Below, one piece after another: positions 42,148-54,980 of a stretch of DNA of 64,000 nt. Source of the stretch: Saussurea involucrata (taxonomy: Eukaryota; Streptophyta; Magnoliopsida; Asterales; Asteraceae). Under the pieces are notes generated by a model. The model searched no databases. It was given only the letters and a program-made list of their open reading frames with translations, and was not told where the DNA came from. The stretch lies in the NCBI GenBank assembly GCA_033807775.1, contig CM066321.1:42570850-42634849 (forward strand), in the 5' to 3' direction. The position numbers and the translations under genes are program-made. How positions within the stretch are numbered: position 1 is the first letter of the stretch; the number at the start of each line of letters is the position of its first letter.

Positions 42148-44795
42148 ATACTCCCCAACTTGAAAATGATTTCGTCCCCGAAATCACACTTAGTAAACAA
42201 ATGAGGGTATCTTTTCTTCATTTCTTCCTCTGACTCTAAAGTCACGTTACTACCTCGATGATGTTTCCATTGTACTTTCAGCATACTTACTTCTTTGCCA
42301 TTTCTCAACTTCCGAACAAACTTTTCCAGTATTGCTTCCGGCTCTTCAACACATCGACTCTTCTCATCCACCTTTACATCAGAAATTGGAATTACGTCTT
42401 TTTCTTCAGCTAAACACTTTCGAAGATAACATACATGAAACGTGTTATGAATTCCTTCTAATTCAGGTGGTAGATCTAATTGATACGCTTGCTGACCAAT
42501 TCTCTTAGTGATAGTGAAAGGTCCTAGAAAACGAGGACTTAACTTCCCACGCTTTCCAAAACGAATCACACCTTTCCACGGAGATACCTTCAGCATAACT
42601 CGCTCCCCAACTTGAAATTCTTTTGGTCTCCTTTTTAGATCATCATAACTCTTCTGTCTATCCTGAGCCGCTTTCATGTGTTGTCGGATTTCCTTCACTT
42701 TATCAGCCGTTTGTTGCACCATTTCCGGTCCGGCAAACTATTTCTCTCCAGCTTCTAACCAACATACTGGAGTTCTACACTTTCTACCATACAAGGCTTC
42801 AAACGGTGATCTTCCGATACTAGAATGATAACTATTGTTATACGCAAATTCCACTAATGGTAAATGCGTATCCCAATTACCTCCAAAATCTAATATACAT
42901 GCTCTTAGCATATCTTCCAACGTCTGAATAGTTCTTTCACTTTGACCGTCCGTTTGTGGATGATACGCGGTACTCAAATTCAATTTCGTACCCAACTCTT
43001 CTTGAAGTGACTGCCAAAACCTTGATGTAAACCGACTATCACGATCAGAAACAATAGACATTGGTATACCATGTCTTGACACCACTTCGTCAATATACAA
43101 CTTCGCCAACTTTTCTATCGGTGAAGCTTCTTTCATAGCAAGAAAATGAGCACTCTTTGTCAACCTGTCAACAATTACCCATATAGTGTCGTTACCTCTT
43201 TGCGTCTTTGGTAACTTCGTCACGAAATCCCTAGTAATCTTATCCCATTTCCACTCCGGAATTTCCAAAGATTGAAAACTTCCGTATGGCTTTTGATGTT
43301 CAGCTTTAACTAAAGAACAGGTTCCACACTTTTCTACACATCGAGCCACGTCTAACTTCATAGTTGGCCACCAATAGTGTAGCTTCAGATCTCTATACAT
43401 CTTAGTACTCCCAGGGTGAATGGAATACTTAGATTTGTGAGCATCTTCCATAATCAATTCTCGATTCCCACCTATTCTTGGTACCCAAACACGGCCTCGA
43501 AATAACTTCACCCCGCGACTATCTTCTGTCAGATGAAACCGTTGTTTGACCATAACTTCAGCTTTTAAGTTTTCTTCCTGTAAAGCTTTCGTTTGAGCAG
43601 TCTTTATTCGTTCAATCAAACTTGACATTACATCAATTCTAGCATTTGTTGACTTCCGACAACCACTATACTCCTTCCTGCTTAAGGCATCAGCTACGAC
43701 ATTTGCTTTACCTGGATGGTAATGCAGTTCACAATCGTAATCCTTAAGTAACTCTAGCCAACGTCGCTGCCTCATATTTAACTCTTTCTGATCAAAAACA
43801 TGTTTTAAACTCTTATGGTCAGTATAAAGAGTACACTTTGTTCCATACAGATAGTGACGCCATAGTTTCAAAGCAAACACCACTGCAGCTAACTCCAGAT
43901 CATGAGTAGGATAATTCTTTTCATGCTCCTTTAATTGCCTCGATGCATAAGCAATTACCTTGCCTCTTTGCATCAATACACATCCTAGACCCATCTTTGA
44001 AGCATCACTATAAACTACAAAATCATTTGTACCTTCTGGCAGTGCTAAAATAGGAGCTTCACACAACTTCTGCCTTAAAGTCTTGAAAGCTGAATCTTGC
44101 TTTTCAGTCCAGACAAACTTTACATTTTTACGAGTTAACATTGTCAAATCAGAAGCAATCTTCGAGAAATCTTGGATAAACCTCCGATAATACCCAGCCA
44201 AACCCAAGAAACTTCTTATTTCAGATGCATTCTTTGGAGTCTCCCAATTCATCATTGCTTCTATCTTGGCTGGATCCACTTTCACACCTGCAGCGGAAAT
44301 TACATGACCCAGAAATTGTACTTCTTTTAACCAAAATTCACATTTTGAGAATTTTGCATACAATTTCTCTTTTCTCAACACTTCTAAAACTTCATAAAGG
44401 TGACTCTCGTGATCATTTTCATTCTTTGAATAGACTAGTATGTCATCAATAAATACAATGACAAACTTGTCTAGAAAGGGTCGACACACTCTATTCATCA
44501 AATCCATGAATATAGCTGGAGCGTTAGTCAAACCAAATGGCATCACGAGGAATTCATAATGCCCATGCCTTGTTCTGAAAGCAGTCTTCGGAATATCTTC
44601 ATCCATTACTCGGACTTGATGATACCCCGACCTCAGATCAATCTTAGAAAAACATCCCGCACCTTGCAACTGATCAAATAAACCATCAATTCGTGGCAAA
44701 GGATACTTGTTCTTGATTGTCACTTTATTCAATTCCCGATAATCTATGCACATTCTCATAGTTTCATCTTTCTTTTTAACAAACAGCACCGGAGC
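42096..44795 (-). pseudogene. Gypsy-E pol: RT, RNase H, integrase, chromodomain-like tail
   Basis: The - strand frame follows directly from gag-PR after a TGA that replaces the Gly of SSSPWGAP. RT: MCIDYRELNK, KIDLRSGYHQ, FLVMPFGLTNAP, FIDDILVYS. RNase H: VVYSDASKMGLGCVL, DLELAAVVFAL, YTDHKSLKHV. Integrase: a zinc-binding region (HKSKYSIHPGSTKMY, CGTCSLVKAEHQKP) and catalytic residues in ITRDFVTKLPKT, VSDRDSRFTS and DGQSERTIQTLEDML. A stop at 42738 precedes the integrase C-terminus (VSPWKGVIRFGKRGKLSPRF). The chromodomain-like tail VQWKHHRGSNVTLESE has Leu where Gypsy-2 and typical chromodomains have Trp. The frame runs on into the LTR. Two stops prevent full-length protein. Confidence 0.95.
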
Positions 44796-46790
44796 TCACC
44801 AAGGTGAAGAACTCAGTCTAATAAAGCCTTTGTCTAATAACTCATGCAATTGTGACATCATCTCTCTCATCTCTGCTGGTGCCAAACGATACGGTGCACG
44901 AGCTATTGGTGCTGCTCCAGGAATTAGATCAATACGGAACTCTACTTGCCTTTCCAAAGGTAAACCTGGAAGATCATCTGGGAATACATCAGGAAAATCA
45001 CGTACTGCTTTGAGGTCTTGTATCTGCTTCTTTTCTGATTTTGCATCTAAAACATAGGCCAAATACGACGAACATCCTTTCGATAAACATTTACGTGCCT
45101 TTGCAACTGAGATCAACTGTACTTCTCCCTTCTGCTTTTCCCCATAAATAAATACATCATCTTGGTCAACCATCGAGATTCGGATCAACTTCTTGGCACA
45201 TATTATCTCTGCCTGGTTATCAGTCAACCAATCCATACCCACAATAACATCAAATCCCCCAATTTCCATTAACAACATGTCAATTGGAAACTTGATATCC
45301 TCTATCTGAATTGTACAACCATCTATTCTTTCACCAACCAAAGCTAGACCCCCATTAGCTACCTCAACTACTAAGGCATCTCCTAAAGTAGTGACAGGCA
45401 TAGCTAACTTACCATAGAACCCTTTGGATACAAACGAATAATTTGCACCACAATCAAATAACACATGAGCAGGTATGGAATTTATAAGAAAAGTACCGGA
45501 GACGACATCTTTGGATCCTTTCGCCTCCTCAGCAGTCATATTAAACGCTCGTCCTGTGGGTTTAGGAATAATCGTCTTCCTTCCCTGTTCTCCTTCCTTC
45601 TTTAATTTTGGACAATCCCTCCGAATATGTCTTGGCTGCTTACATTCAAAACACATCACACCCGGAATAGAACAATTGATTGCAATGTGTCCAGTCTTTC
45701 CACACTTAAAACATTCTGGTCCGCCTGCTCGACATTGCCCAAAATGCTTACTTTTACACTTCGGACACCAGCTGGGTTCCTTTAGAGAATCTGAACATAT
45801 GTTTTTACCAAACAATCTAAGTTTCTGAGAAGAATCAGGACGACCTTCCCACTTTCTTTTATCACCAACATGAGCTTTCTCTTCCTTATCTCTGGCATAC
45901 ATCTCCTCTATCAACTTGGCCTCTTCAATCGTTTCCCTGAGTGTTACCGCCTTTGAATTCCGCACTCGGGACATCATCTCGACCGGAAACCCTTTCAAGT
46001 ATGCTTTAACTTTATCTTTCTCAGCAGGAGCCACGTGCCCTACCAAGTTCAGTTTCTCCATAAATAATTCTGTATATCTTCTCACCGACATGTTACCCTT
46101 CTTGAGGTTTCTAAATTGTTCTTCTATCCGATCCATCTCATGTTCATTACAATACTCTTTCAGTATCTTCTCTTTAAATATTCCCCATGTCATGGCATTC
46201 AACATAGGTGTCGCTAAAGAAGCTGTCAAAACATTCCACCAGTTCAAAGCATTACCTCTTAACATCTGAGAGGCAAATCTAACTTTCGATCCTTCCTCAC
46301 ATTCACAGGCTCGGAAAGCTTGCTCTATTTCCCGCAGCCAATTCATACATGCAACTGGACTATCTTCCCCTTTAAATTCAGGCGGTTTGCAGCTTAGAAA
46401 TGTTTTATAAGAACAAATTCTTTCTACCCTTCATTCCGCCTCTGGCCTTGGATTACCCGTCGGATTTGTCACTCCAGTATCAATTACTTGACGTCTTGGT
46501 TCTGCATTCCTTTCATTGAACAACTTCGTAAACATTTCGGTTTGTCTCTCCATGGAGGCGTTCATCAACTCAGCTTGTCTTTCTACCGAAGCATTCATCA
46601 TTCTTGATACGTTCTCCATTATTCTTGTTTCCATATTAGATTCTGCCGTCTGACTAACATTACTTGTACCCACCCTCTGGGCTGGAGTATGCATACCTCC
46701 CAAAGAAAGAAATTTTCTTCGTGTATTATGCATATTACTCACTTCTGCTTCATCAGTTCCAACTCTTTCTCTAGGTGGCGTATTCACCAT
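44796..46790 (-). pseudogene. Gypsy-E gag and protease
   Basis: It starts at ATG 46790 (MVNTPPRERVGTDEAEVSN). An ATG 54 bp further upstream is in frame but unlikely. A TGA near 46431 interrupts it after PRPEAE and the frame resumes (SYKTFLSCKPPEFKGEDSPV). The gag core shows NALNWWNVLTA, IFKEKILKEYCNEHEMDRIE and MSVRRYTELFMEKL. Zinc knuckles include CPKCKSKHFGQC, CFKCGKTGHIAINC and CFECKQPRHIRRDC. The protease has LFDCGANYSFVSKGF, with Cys in place of the usual Ser or Thr of the D-S/T-G triad, and VIVGMDWLTDNQAEI. The RT entry RAPYRLAPAEMREMM ends at the TGA near 44797. The N-terminal 120 residues are helical (RMMNASVERQAELMNASMER), unlike the Arg/Gly repeats of Gypsy-2. Confidence 0.94.
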
Positions 46791-47124
46791 TGTTCTGAAC
46801 AGACACAAATAACCATACAAATGGTTAAACAGAATTCTAAACATACTAAACGTACTTTATCACTAATTAGCCAATGTAACAATTGAGAAACATGTATGCT
46901 TATGTAACAATATATCCATAATAACAGTAGCTAATTGAAATTGCGAACATATTATACATGAGAATTCTCGTTACCATCGTTACAGTACTAATTTCGTGTA
47001 TTTCCGTCAACCCTAAGACTACCCGGTCTTAGCAATTCTACCCATCTCTCGCAGATCATAACTTAATATCATCACAGCTTAAGTCTAGGCATCTCAATAT
47101 CATACCTAGTTCACTTAAACTACT

Positions 47125-47136
47125 GCTCTGATACCA
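47125..47136 (-). other. Gypsy-E primer binding site
   Basis: GCTCTGATACCA on the + strand is TGGTATCAGAGC on the - strand, three bases inside the 5' LTR. It is complementary to initiator tRNA-Met. The untranslated leader runs from here down to 46791. Confidence 0.92.
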
Positions 47137-47139
47137 TAC

Positions 47140-49136
47140 TGTAACACCCTAAAAACCAGGGCCAATTTAAACCTCAAAATAAACATGTTATGATCACCAA
47201 AATATCAGACTTTTATAGCCAGAGGATCAAAAGTGAAGTTTTATGTACATAAATATCTAACTTGAATAATCTTACTAATCTAATCATAGCAACATAATCA
47301 GATTACTAGATTATCTAAGCTTGCGCCTCAAAAATCATCAAAAGAAGATCTTGATCCTTTAACATCTATAAGCCTGATTTCTTCCAGTTACTGCATCTCA
47401 CTTTCCCAGACTATTTCCCCGAGCTTGTACCTGATAAGAAAATTTAATTTGAAACATTAGGCTTTCGCCTAGTGAGAATATCCAAATCAATTTAAAATTT
47501 AACAACTAAAATATTAACCGATATATCAAACCTGTTATCAATCATCTTACCGTACCAAAGCTCTATTCAGCAACAGGAATCTACCCAATTCCCTTTCTTA
47601 TGACTATTTCATCTAGTCATATCACTATCAACCAACAATTAATTTAATCCCACTTGATTATAAGTAATCATCAACCCCAAGAAATTACAGTTTCTATACC
47701 TGCTTATTTCTTAGTCCGAAAGTAGAGATTACAAATTTCAATATTTGTTTATCTCCAAATTTAAAATTAAGATATCAAATCTTCCGCCTAAAATGGGAAT
47801 TACAAACTCTATGTCTGCCTATTCCACATTTCACTATCTCACCATCTTGAATCATTGGCCCCCAAATGGAATTTAATTTATATAGCGCTTAACAACAAGG
47901 GCCCTCACAGATGATTCAAGATTCACTCCAACAACTAGAATAACATCCCAATGGTCAATGGCTAGTAAACGGTTTCCATTAGACCGTACTAAATGCCCCC
48001 ACGACCGGATGAATATTGCTAGCCAACGTAACACAATAATTGTGTATCATCACCCTTTCTATCGTGTACTAAAGATGTACGATATATCATATATTCTATA
48101 TGTTTATATACAGAATATTAATTACAACAATTATCCCCATTTTTGCCAATTAGCCTCGGGGATCAACATCTCAAATGTTAACTATGTGATCGGACTCATA
48201 AATAAGTCCTTTACAATTATTCATAATATGGTTTTCGTATCAAATTCTGAGTTATAATCATATAACAAATAGCATATAAATATCAGATTGTATTCCACAT
48301 AAAAGCTTCAAACTACTACTGAAAGTCCAAAAATTTCGCAAGCCACTGTAGCGAAAAGCTACACTTTTCGCAAGCCAAAGCTGCGAAAAGCTCAAAAGTC
48401 GCAACCCACTGTTGCGAGTTCTTCAAAACTCGCAAGCCACGCTTGCGAATTCTTCAAAACTCGCAAGCCATGCTTGCGAATTCTATCACTTTGCACAACC
48501 AACTGTTGCGAAATTCTCCCTTTTCGCAAACATTGGTCATTCGTCTTCTTCATTAAGTCAGTTCATAAATTCATCTCATTAAGCCTACCATTTCTCAATT
48601 AAGTCATACCATCATGTTTAAACACAAGTATAACATATCAATTTCAATTCTAATTGCTTAATTTTAAGAAGATTGAATAAACTCACCTGGGTAATTTCTG
48701 AACACTGAGTTCTTCACAAAACTTGATTCTTTAGCTTAATCAATAGCTAAAAACAGAAATTAACCAATTACTTATCTTCCTTACAAGAAATCAGTAGGAG
48801 AAGTCAAGTTTCTTACCACAAATTCAACTCAATTGCTTTCTTTCTTCTCTTCTTCTCGATTTCTATCTCCCCGTCTCGTTTTTCTCTATCTCTCTCTGTT
48901 CTAATTCTATTTCCTTTTTGTGAAGCAATAACCAAAAGAAATCAGTATTCATAATACTGATTTTTCTCTACTTGACACCTCAATAAAAAGATGAGCCATT
49001 AATTCATTTTCCAATTTGTATCCCAAACTTCCGAATAATGGCAATTCAAACCCCTCTAGTTAACTTTTCCCATTAACTTAAATTTTAAACAAAATATAAC
49101 ATAACAAAATTACAATGGAATTTTCGAGTTGTTACA
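47140..49136 (-). repeat. Gypsy-E 5' LTR
   Basis: 1,997 bp from TGTAACACCC to GTTGTTACA, followed by the target duplication CCCAA (49137-49141). Confidence 0.93.
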
Positions 49137-50044
49137 CCCAATATGTTTAGGAACTACTTCTTCAGAATCGTCTTGTACAAGGTATTGCATTGCTTTTTCA
49201 GGTACAGAAGGATGATTTATACGCCGTGGAATCTCCCGGTTAGATCGAAGCATACTCTGAATAATAATCTTTTGAAACCTCATGTACGGAATATAAGGTT
49301 TTCCTTTGTTTTGACGACGTAGCTCTATCTTCTCGTTCAGTTCAAGCCAGAAGATGGCTGCATAATCTACGTGAAGATCATACACCACCACATTAAATAA
49401 TTTCAGAAACCCGATACTAGCACTGTCAGTTTCCGCATGTTTGGCAGTTAAGCATCGGTTAATAATGGAAAAGATAGCATAATACAAAGGTGGTAGATTC
49501 GCCTTATTGAAGCCCTTCACTTTTGTCAGATTCGCGGTATATCCCATTTGGCGTATACCTTCAAACACTTCTTCCTCAGACGGATAAGGATCAAATTCAG
49601 TTTTGCCTTCTCTAAATCAGGCTCAGGTAGCCTCAGTACAAGTCTCAATCTCTGGAAATCAAGCTTTGTGATAAACTCGTCGATCTGGAATAAAAGGATA
49701 GGTCTTCCGTTCTCCATCGATGTAGTGATTGTCTTCCATGCTTGTTGAAGATATAGCATAGGCACATTGACTGTGTGAGTCAATGCGTATGCTAACGGGT
49801 GATTACGAAGCACTTCCTTGACCACCAGATGTATGTTGATCTTGTCAAAATCAACGTGATGATTATTCGGAAGGATCGCGACATAATTGGTCGGATGAAT
49901 AATAAGATGATCTGGATGACCTCCGGTAAGTGATTGATGTATGGATCGCGTCGATGGTAAAGGAACATCAGTTGTTGGATCGGGTATTCTCGGAATATGT
50001 TCACCAAAGCCCTGAACACGGCTTTGTTCTTCCTGGATTGCCAT
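49137..50044 (-). pseudogene. Copia-C extra ORF, N-terminal part
   Basis: It starts at ATG 50044 (MAIQEEQSRVQGFGEHIPRI). The N-domain is homologous to Copia-B and Copia-A: NNHHVDFDKINIHLVVKEVL, VPMLYLQQAWKTI, then, after a one-base frame change near 49610, PPLYYAIFSIINRCLTAKHA, LHVDYAAIFWLELNEKI and YIPYMRFQKIIIQSMLRSN. It reaches VVPKHIG exactly at the CCCAA target site of Gypsy-E and resumes at 40120. No signal peptide is visible. The likely promoter is the TATA box at 50920, with a possible intron in the leader (CAG/GTAACC near 50803). Confidence 0.82.
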
Positions 50045-50349
50045 TTGAACTGTTGTTTTGGAACAAAACAGTTCTGAAAAAGGTTAACACTTTTAAAAAC
50101 TTTTGAAAAAAATTCTGAAAAAATTTACTAAGTATAGATTTCAACAAGAGCAGGTTTCGAATGTACAAGAGTCCGAAACCAAATGATTTCGGATCAAGAA
50201 GGATCCGAAACCAATACTTGCAAAGTGTGAAGGATTCGAAACTAAGAGAATTCGAATCATGTTGGATCCGAAACCATGACTTAGAAAATTTCAGAGTTTT
50301 GAAAACACCAGTGAATTAAGGATCTCGTACCCTAAGAGGAATCGAAATC

Positions 50350-50504
50350 AAGGAATTCGAATCCTGATGGGTTCGAAACCAAGGAATTCGAATCCATAAG
50401 AGTTCGAAACCAAGGAATTCGAATCCAGAAGGGTTCCAAACCAAGGAATTCGAATCCATAAGGGTTCGAAACCAAGGAATTCGAATCCATAAGGGTTCGA
50501 AACC
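50350..50504 (-). repeat. 31-bp tandem repeat, five copies, in the Copia-C spacer
   Basis: The + strand unit AAGGAATTCGAATCC plus ATAAGGGTTCGAAACC starts at 50350, 50381, 50412, 50443 and 50474. Both TTCGAA cores are palindromic. Related words fill the Copia-C 5' leader at 58590-59060. Confidence 0.92.
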
Positions 50505-50919
50505 AAGACATGTTAACACAAACCCTTTTCAACAAAAAATTTCAATGAATGATTCGAAATCGGGACTTCATAAGAATAAGAGTGATTCGAAACCCTAAAA
50601 GTATTTCTGACCTAAGAAGGGTTCGAAATCCTAAACACATACATGAAGAACTTCAAGAACACGAAGACCATTTGTTTAAAATCGATCTTATTTTTCACAA
50701 ATAAGCCTAACAGATGAATGAAATCGATGAAAATACATGGATAGAAAGATGTACAAACAAAAATCAAATCTAATGAGACTAAAATCAACAAAAATGGTTA
50801 CCTGATGAAGAAGAATCAAACAGATGAAGATTGAGGTTGAAGATGATGAACAGTGCTTTCTTGAGAGGATTCGAATCGTTTGCAAGAAATGAAAAAGTGG
50901 GAAAATGAACTTTTGAACT

Positions 50920-50928
50920 CTATTTATA
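50920..50928 (-). promoter_or_regulatory. TATA box upstream of the Copia-C extra ORF
   Basis: TATAAATAG on the - strand is followed by a pyrimidine-rich leader and a possible leader intron before ATG 50044. It lies about 870 bp upstream of the start. Confidence 0.55.
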
Positions 50929-51545
50929 CTTAAAAAATTTGGACACTTGGCACGATTTAGAGTACCCCACTTGGCAAACAGTAGAAAAAGGCATGTCTGA
51001 AAAATAGACATGGCACTGTTCATCTGAACAATTTGCATGAACAAAGATGCAAAAAGTTCCAAAAGAATTAGAATCAGATAAAATTGTGATTTTTATCAAA
51101 AAAAAATGATTTCGTACCCTATTAGATTCGAAACCATATGAATTTGCACCCTTAAGGGTTCGAAACCTTTGGTTAAAGATTTTCAAAAAAAAATACAACT
51201 TTTTCAGAAAAAAGTTTCAAACTGTTCAAAAACTCTTACATCAGATAAAATCTTTGAAGTCTTTTACTTAAACTCTCTCAATTTTTTTATTTATTTTTAA
51301 CTATATACTATATACTTACAGACTTATGCCAATCTGCTCCCCCTAAACAGATGCATAATCAGTTGTCTCTTCTTCAGAAAAATCTGCACAAACAGATGAA
51401 AATTTGGTACTCATAGAACATGAGTCCATGCCAGTTAGTTGTATCACTTTATGAAAAATTCAAACTCCCCCTCAAAAGATGAATATAATTAAATAAACAA
51501 GAACAGATACTCCACCTCAATGTTTTAAAGAAAACTGAGAGATGC

Positions 51546-54500
51546 CTAAGTATTCAACATTCCTAGTTTGCTGATTAGAAAGGTGAACCTTTTTTCATCT
51601 AAAGGTTTTGTAAATAAATCAGCAAGCTCTAGTTCTGTTGGTACGAAATTCATTTCTATAGTTCCCTTCTCAACATGCTCTTTGATAAATTGGTACCTGA
51701 CATCTATGTGTTTCGTCTTGGAGTGTTGAACAGGATTTTCAGTTATTGCAATTGCGCTTTTGGAATCACAATAAATTGGGATCTTGTTGAAGATATATCC
51801 ATAATCCTTTAGCTGAGTCTTCATCCAAATTACTTGTGAACAACAACTAGCGGCGGCCACATATTCTGCTTCAGCCGTAGATGTTGATACACAAGTTTGC
51901 TTCTTTGATGACCAGCTTACAAGTTTATCTCCCAAAAATTGACAAGCACCAGATGTGCTTTTCCTGTCCATCATATTTCCCGCATGATCTGCATCTGTGT
52001 AAGCAGTTAGCTCAAACCCAGAATCCTTAGGATACCAAAGACCCAAATTCTTTGTGCCTTTGAGATATCTAAGGATTCGCTTTACAGCCACAAGGTGAGA
52101 TTCCTTCGGGTTAGCTGGAAAACGTGCACAAAAAGATGTTGCAAACAAAATATCCGGTCTACTTGCCGTTAGATATAGTAAAGATCCAATCATGCCTCAG
52201 TATAACTTTTGATCGACTGATATACCAGATGAATCAGCGTTCAAAAGCTTACCAGTAGCCATGGGAGTTTTCATGGTGGAAGAGGAATTTAAGTCAAATT
52301 TCTTAAGCATATCATTTATATATTTTGATTGATTAATGAAAATACTTCATTTGACTGTGTCACTTGGAGTCCAAGAAATTTTTTTAGCTCTCCCATCATA
52401 CTCATTTGAAAGCGGCTTTTCATCACCTCTTCAAAATCTTTACACATATCGGGATTCGTAGAGCCAAATATAATGTCGTCAACATATATTTGTACTAGTA
52501 TTAAATCTTTACCTTTTCTTTTGAGAAAAAGAGTTGTATCTATTGTACCTTTGGTGTATTCATTTTCAAGCAGATGAATAGTCAGAGTCTCATACCATGC
52601 CCTTGGTGTTTGTTTTAGACCGTAGAGTGCTTTGTCTAAAACGTAGACATGGTTTGGATATTTTGGATCTACAAAACCCTCAGGTTGGCTTACATAAACC
52701 TCTTCATGAAGTATTCTGTTCAGAAACGCAGATTTGACGTCCATCTGAAATACCTTCATGCTTTTATGCGCGGCGTATGCAAGAAAAATTCTGATAGCTT
52801 CAATCCTTGCTACTGGTGCATAGGTTTCATTGTAATCTATTCCTTCTTGTTGATTATACCCTTTTGCAACCAGTCTTGCTTTGTTTCTGACTATAATTCT
52901 TGCTTCGTCTTTCTTGTTCCTAAAGACCCATTTAGTTCCATTAATGGTCTTGTCTTTAGGACGCTTTACCAAATGCCAAACTTCATTACGCTTAAACTTA
53001 TTTAACTCCTCTTGCATGGCGTTTATCCAATCTGGATCTTGTAAAGCTTCGGATGCTTTCTTGGGTTCTAACGTGCTTAGAAAGTTGACATACAAACATT
53101 CGTTTGTAGTCGCAGATCGTGTTTTCACTCCATCATTGAGATCACCAATAATATCTGCTGGGGGTGTGCTTTTGTCCATTTATGTGTACTGGGAAAAGTT
53201 GGAATCTCTACACGAGTGTTCGAAGAATCATTCTCATCCAAAACTGCAACAATCTCTTCAATAGATTCAGCTGAAGATACATGTGTCGATTCTGGTATGT
53301 TAACTTCTTGTTGTTGTATTTCAGGTGTAGAAACCTCCGATGATGTGTTTACTGAAACCGAAACTTCAGGCTGAATTTCAGGTTCAGAAACTGGAATAGT
53401 TGTAGGTTCACTTGGAGTTTCGTTGGTCGCCCCAGAAGTACTAGCACCGACATCGTCAGATGGACCGGAGACATTAACACTCGTCTGTTGTGGAGATGCA
53501 TATACAGATGTGATGGGTAATTCCATATTTGCACAATATTCCATAAATGCATCATGAAATAACAGATCTAAATCTTTAGTACTATTATTATCTAATACAG
53601 AATTAGAAAACGGTTTTGCCACAGGTTCTACTCCTTTTTTAGTAGAAGCTTCAGCTTTCTGTCCGAGTTCTGAACTGTGTTGTCCAGAAGTCAAAGTCAC
53701 ACTCTCGTCAAACGTAACATTGATACTCTCGATGACTGATTTTGTACGATTATTGTAGATCCGATATGCTTTAGAATTCAAGGAATAGCCAATAAAAATC
53801 CATTCATCAGCCTTGACTTGGAATTTTGCAAGGTGTTCTCGATCTTTTAGGACAAAACAGCTGCATCCAAAAATACGCAAAAATTTGATGTTAGGTTTGC
53901 GATTATTGATTATTTCATATGCAGTTTTATTAAGACGTTTATTGATAATTGTCCTGTTTTGTGTGAAGCATGCGGTGGAAACTGCTTCAGCCCATAAACT
54001 TGGAGGAAGACCCGAATAGGCAAGCATAGTCCGAGCTGCTTCCACAAGTGTCCGATTCTTTCTTTCAACCACTCCATTTTGTTGTGGAGTAATTGGTGCA
54101 GAAAAATTGTGAGAGATGCCAACGGATTCAAGAAAAGATTGAAGAGTCGCATTCTTGAATTCAGTCCCGTTGTCGCTCCTTATCTTTTGAACTGGACATT
54201 GTAGAAGAATTTGAATCTTTTTGATGAACTTGATTATCAGCTCAGGTGCTTCAGATTTGAGTCGAAGAAAATCCAACCAAGTGTAGCGTGAGTACTCATC
54301 AATCATAACCAATATATACTTCTTTCCCCCCATTGACTGAGTTCTCATCGGGCCACAGAGATCCATATGAATTAATTCCAAGGCGTTGTTGCAGTTAGAC
54401 AAAGTTTTGGATTTGTGCGAGACGTGTTTCATCTTTCCCATTTCACACGCCGGACAGATAGAAACTTTATCAATCTTCAATTCAGGAAGCCCGGAAACTA

Positions 54501-54957
54501 ATCCATCAATTCTAAGCTTGTTGATGCTTCGAAAATTTTGATGCGAAAGTCTTCGATGCCATAACCAACATTCATCTTGAGAAGCTTTTGAAACAAGACA
54601 AACTTGATTGGAAGCAACAAGAGTCGCAAAATCTGTCATATATAGATCGCCGCATCGTTTTGCTCTTAAAATATCTGACCAGTTCTCATCCACAACATAG
54701 CAAAATTTCTTGTCATAGATTACCTTACAGTCCTTGTCGCAAAACTGACTAATACTGAAAAGGTTATGCCCTAATCCTTCAACATACAAGATCTTTTCTA
54801 TTTGCATCGAATCATTCTTCAACGTTCCGAAGCCTCGAACGTGACCTTTGGAGTCGTTACCAAAACCTACCGATCCGCCAGGATGTACAGTAAAATTGTT
54901 CAATAAGTGCTTGTACCCCGTCATGTGTCTAGAAGCTCCCGAATCAATGACCCACAC
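51546..54957 (-). pseudogene. Copia-C pol: protease, integrase, RT, RNase H
   Basis: Protease site WVIDSGASRHMTG at the start. Integrase zinc-binding region HRRLSHQNF to CPACEMGK; catalytic residues in HMDLCGPM, IRSDNGTEF and VVERKNRTL. A Ser/Thr/Pro-rich linker follows. RT: WVFRNKKDE, QMDVKSAFLN, LYGLKQTPRAWYETL and YVDDIIFGS (about 52480). RNase H: TAYTDADHAGNMMDRKSTSG, TAEAEYVAAASC, YCDSKSAIAITENPV and LADLFTKPLDEKR. It ends KLGMLNT at 51546. Three frames are used (54957-53125, 53179-52316, 52193-51546), so there are frameshifts near 53150 and between 52190 and 52330. All catalytic residues are present. Copia-A RT (1-829) is a close relative. Confidence 0.95.
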
Positions 54958-54980
54958 ATGACGGTACTGTAAAAAGAAAA

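Larger units (their letters stand above)
40121..49136 (-). mobile_element. Gypsy-E: chromovirus-like Ty3/gypsy element inside the Copia-C extra ORF
   Basis: The LTRs (40121-42147 and 47140-49136) begin TGTAACACCC on the + strand and end GTTACA. Target duplication CCCAA at 40116-40120 and 49137-49141. The PBS is at 47125 and a purine tract AAGTTGGGGAGTAT (- strand) precedes the 3' LTR. A single gag-pol frame runs from 46790 into the 3' LTR with three stops only. The LTRs differ by roughly one base per hundred by eye, plus one 31-bp repeat unit. It is the youngest insertion on this side, and its catalytic motifs are all present except for a Cys in the protease triad. Confidence 0.94.
50045..51545 (-). 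other. Copia-C spacer between pol and extra ORF
   Basis: Non-coding. It contains TTCGAAACC and GAATTCGAATCC words in many places, a clean 31-bp tandem array (50350-50504), a TATA box (50920-50928) and a C/T-rich leader (CTTCAACCTCAATCTTCATC). A candidate splice donor lies at about 50803. GGGGGAG-like blocks lie near 51345 and 51470. Confidence 0.7.

Noticed and set aside
50316..50535. Two 67-codon - strand ORFs with repeated WIRIPWFRT/MDSNSL peptides
   Set aside because: They are translations of the 31-bp tandem repeat. There is no start context or neighbours to support a gene.
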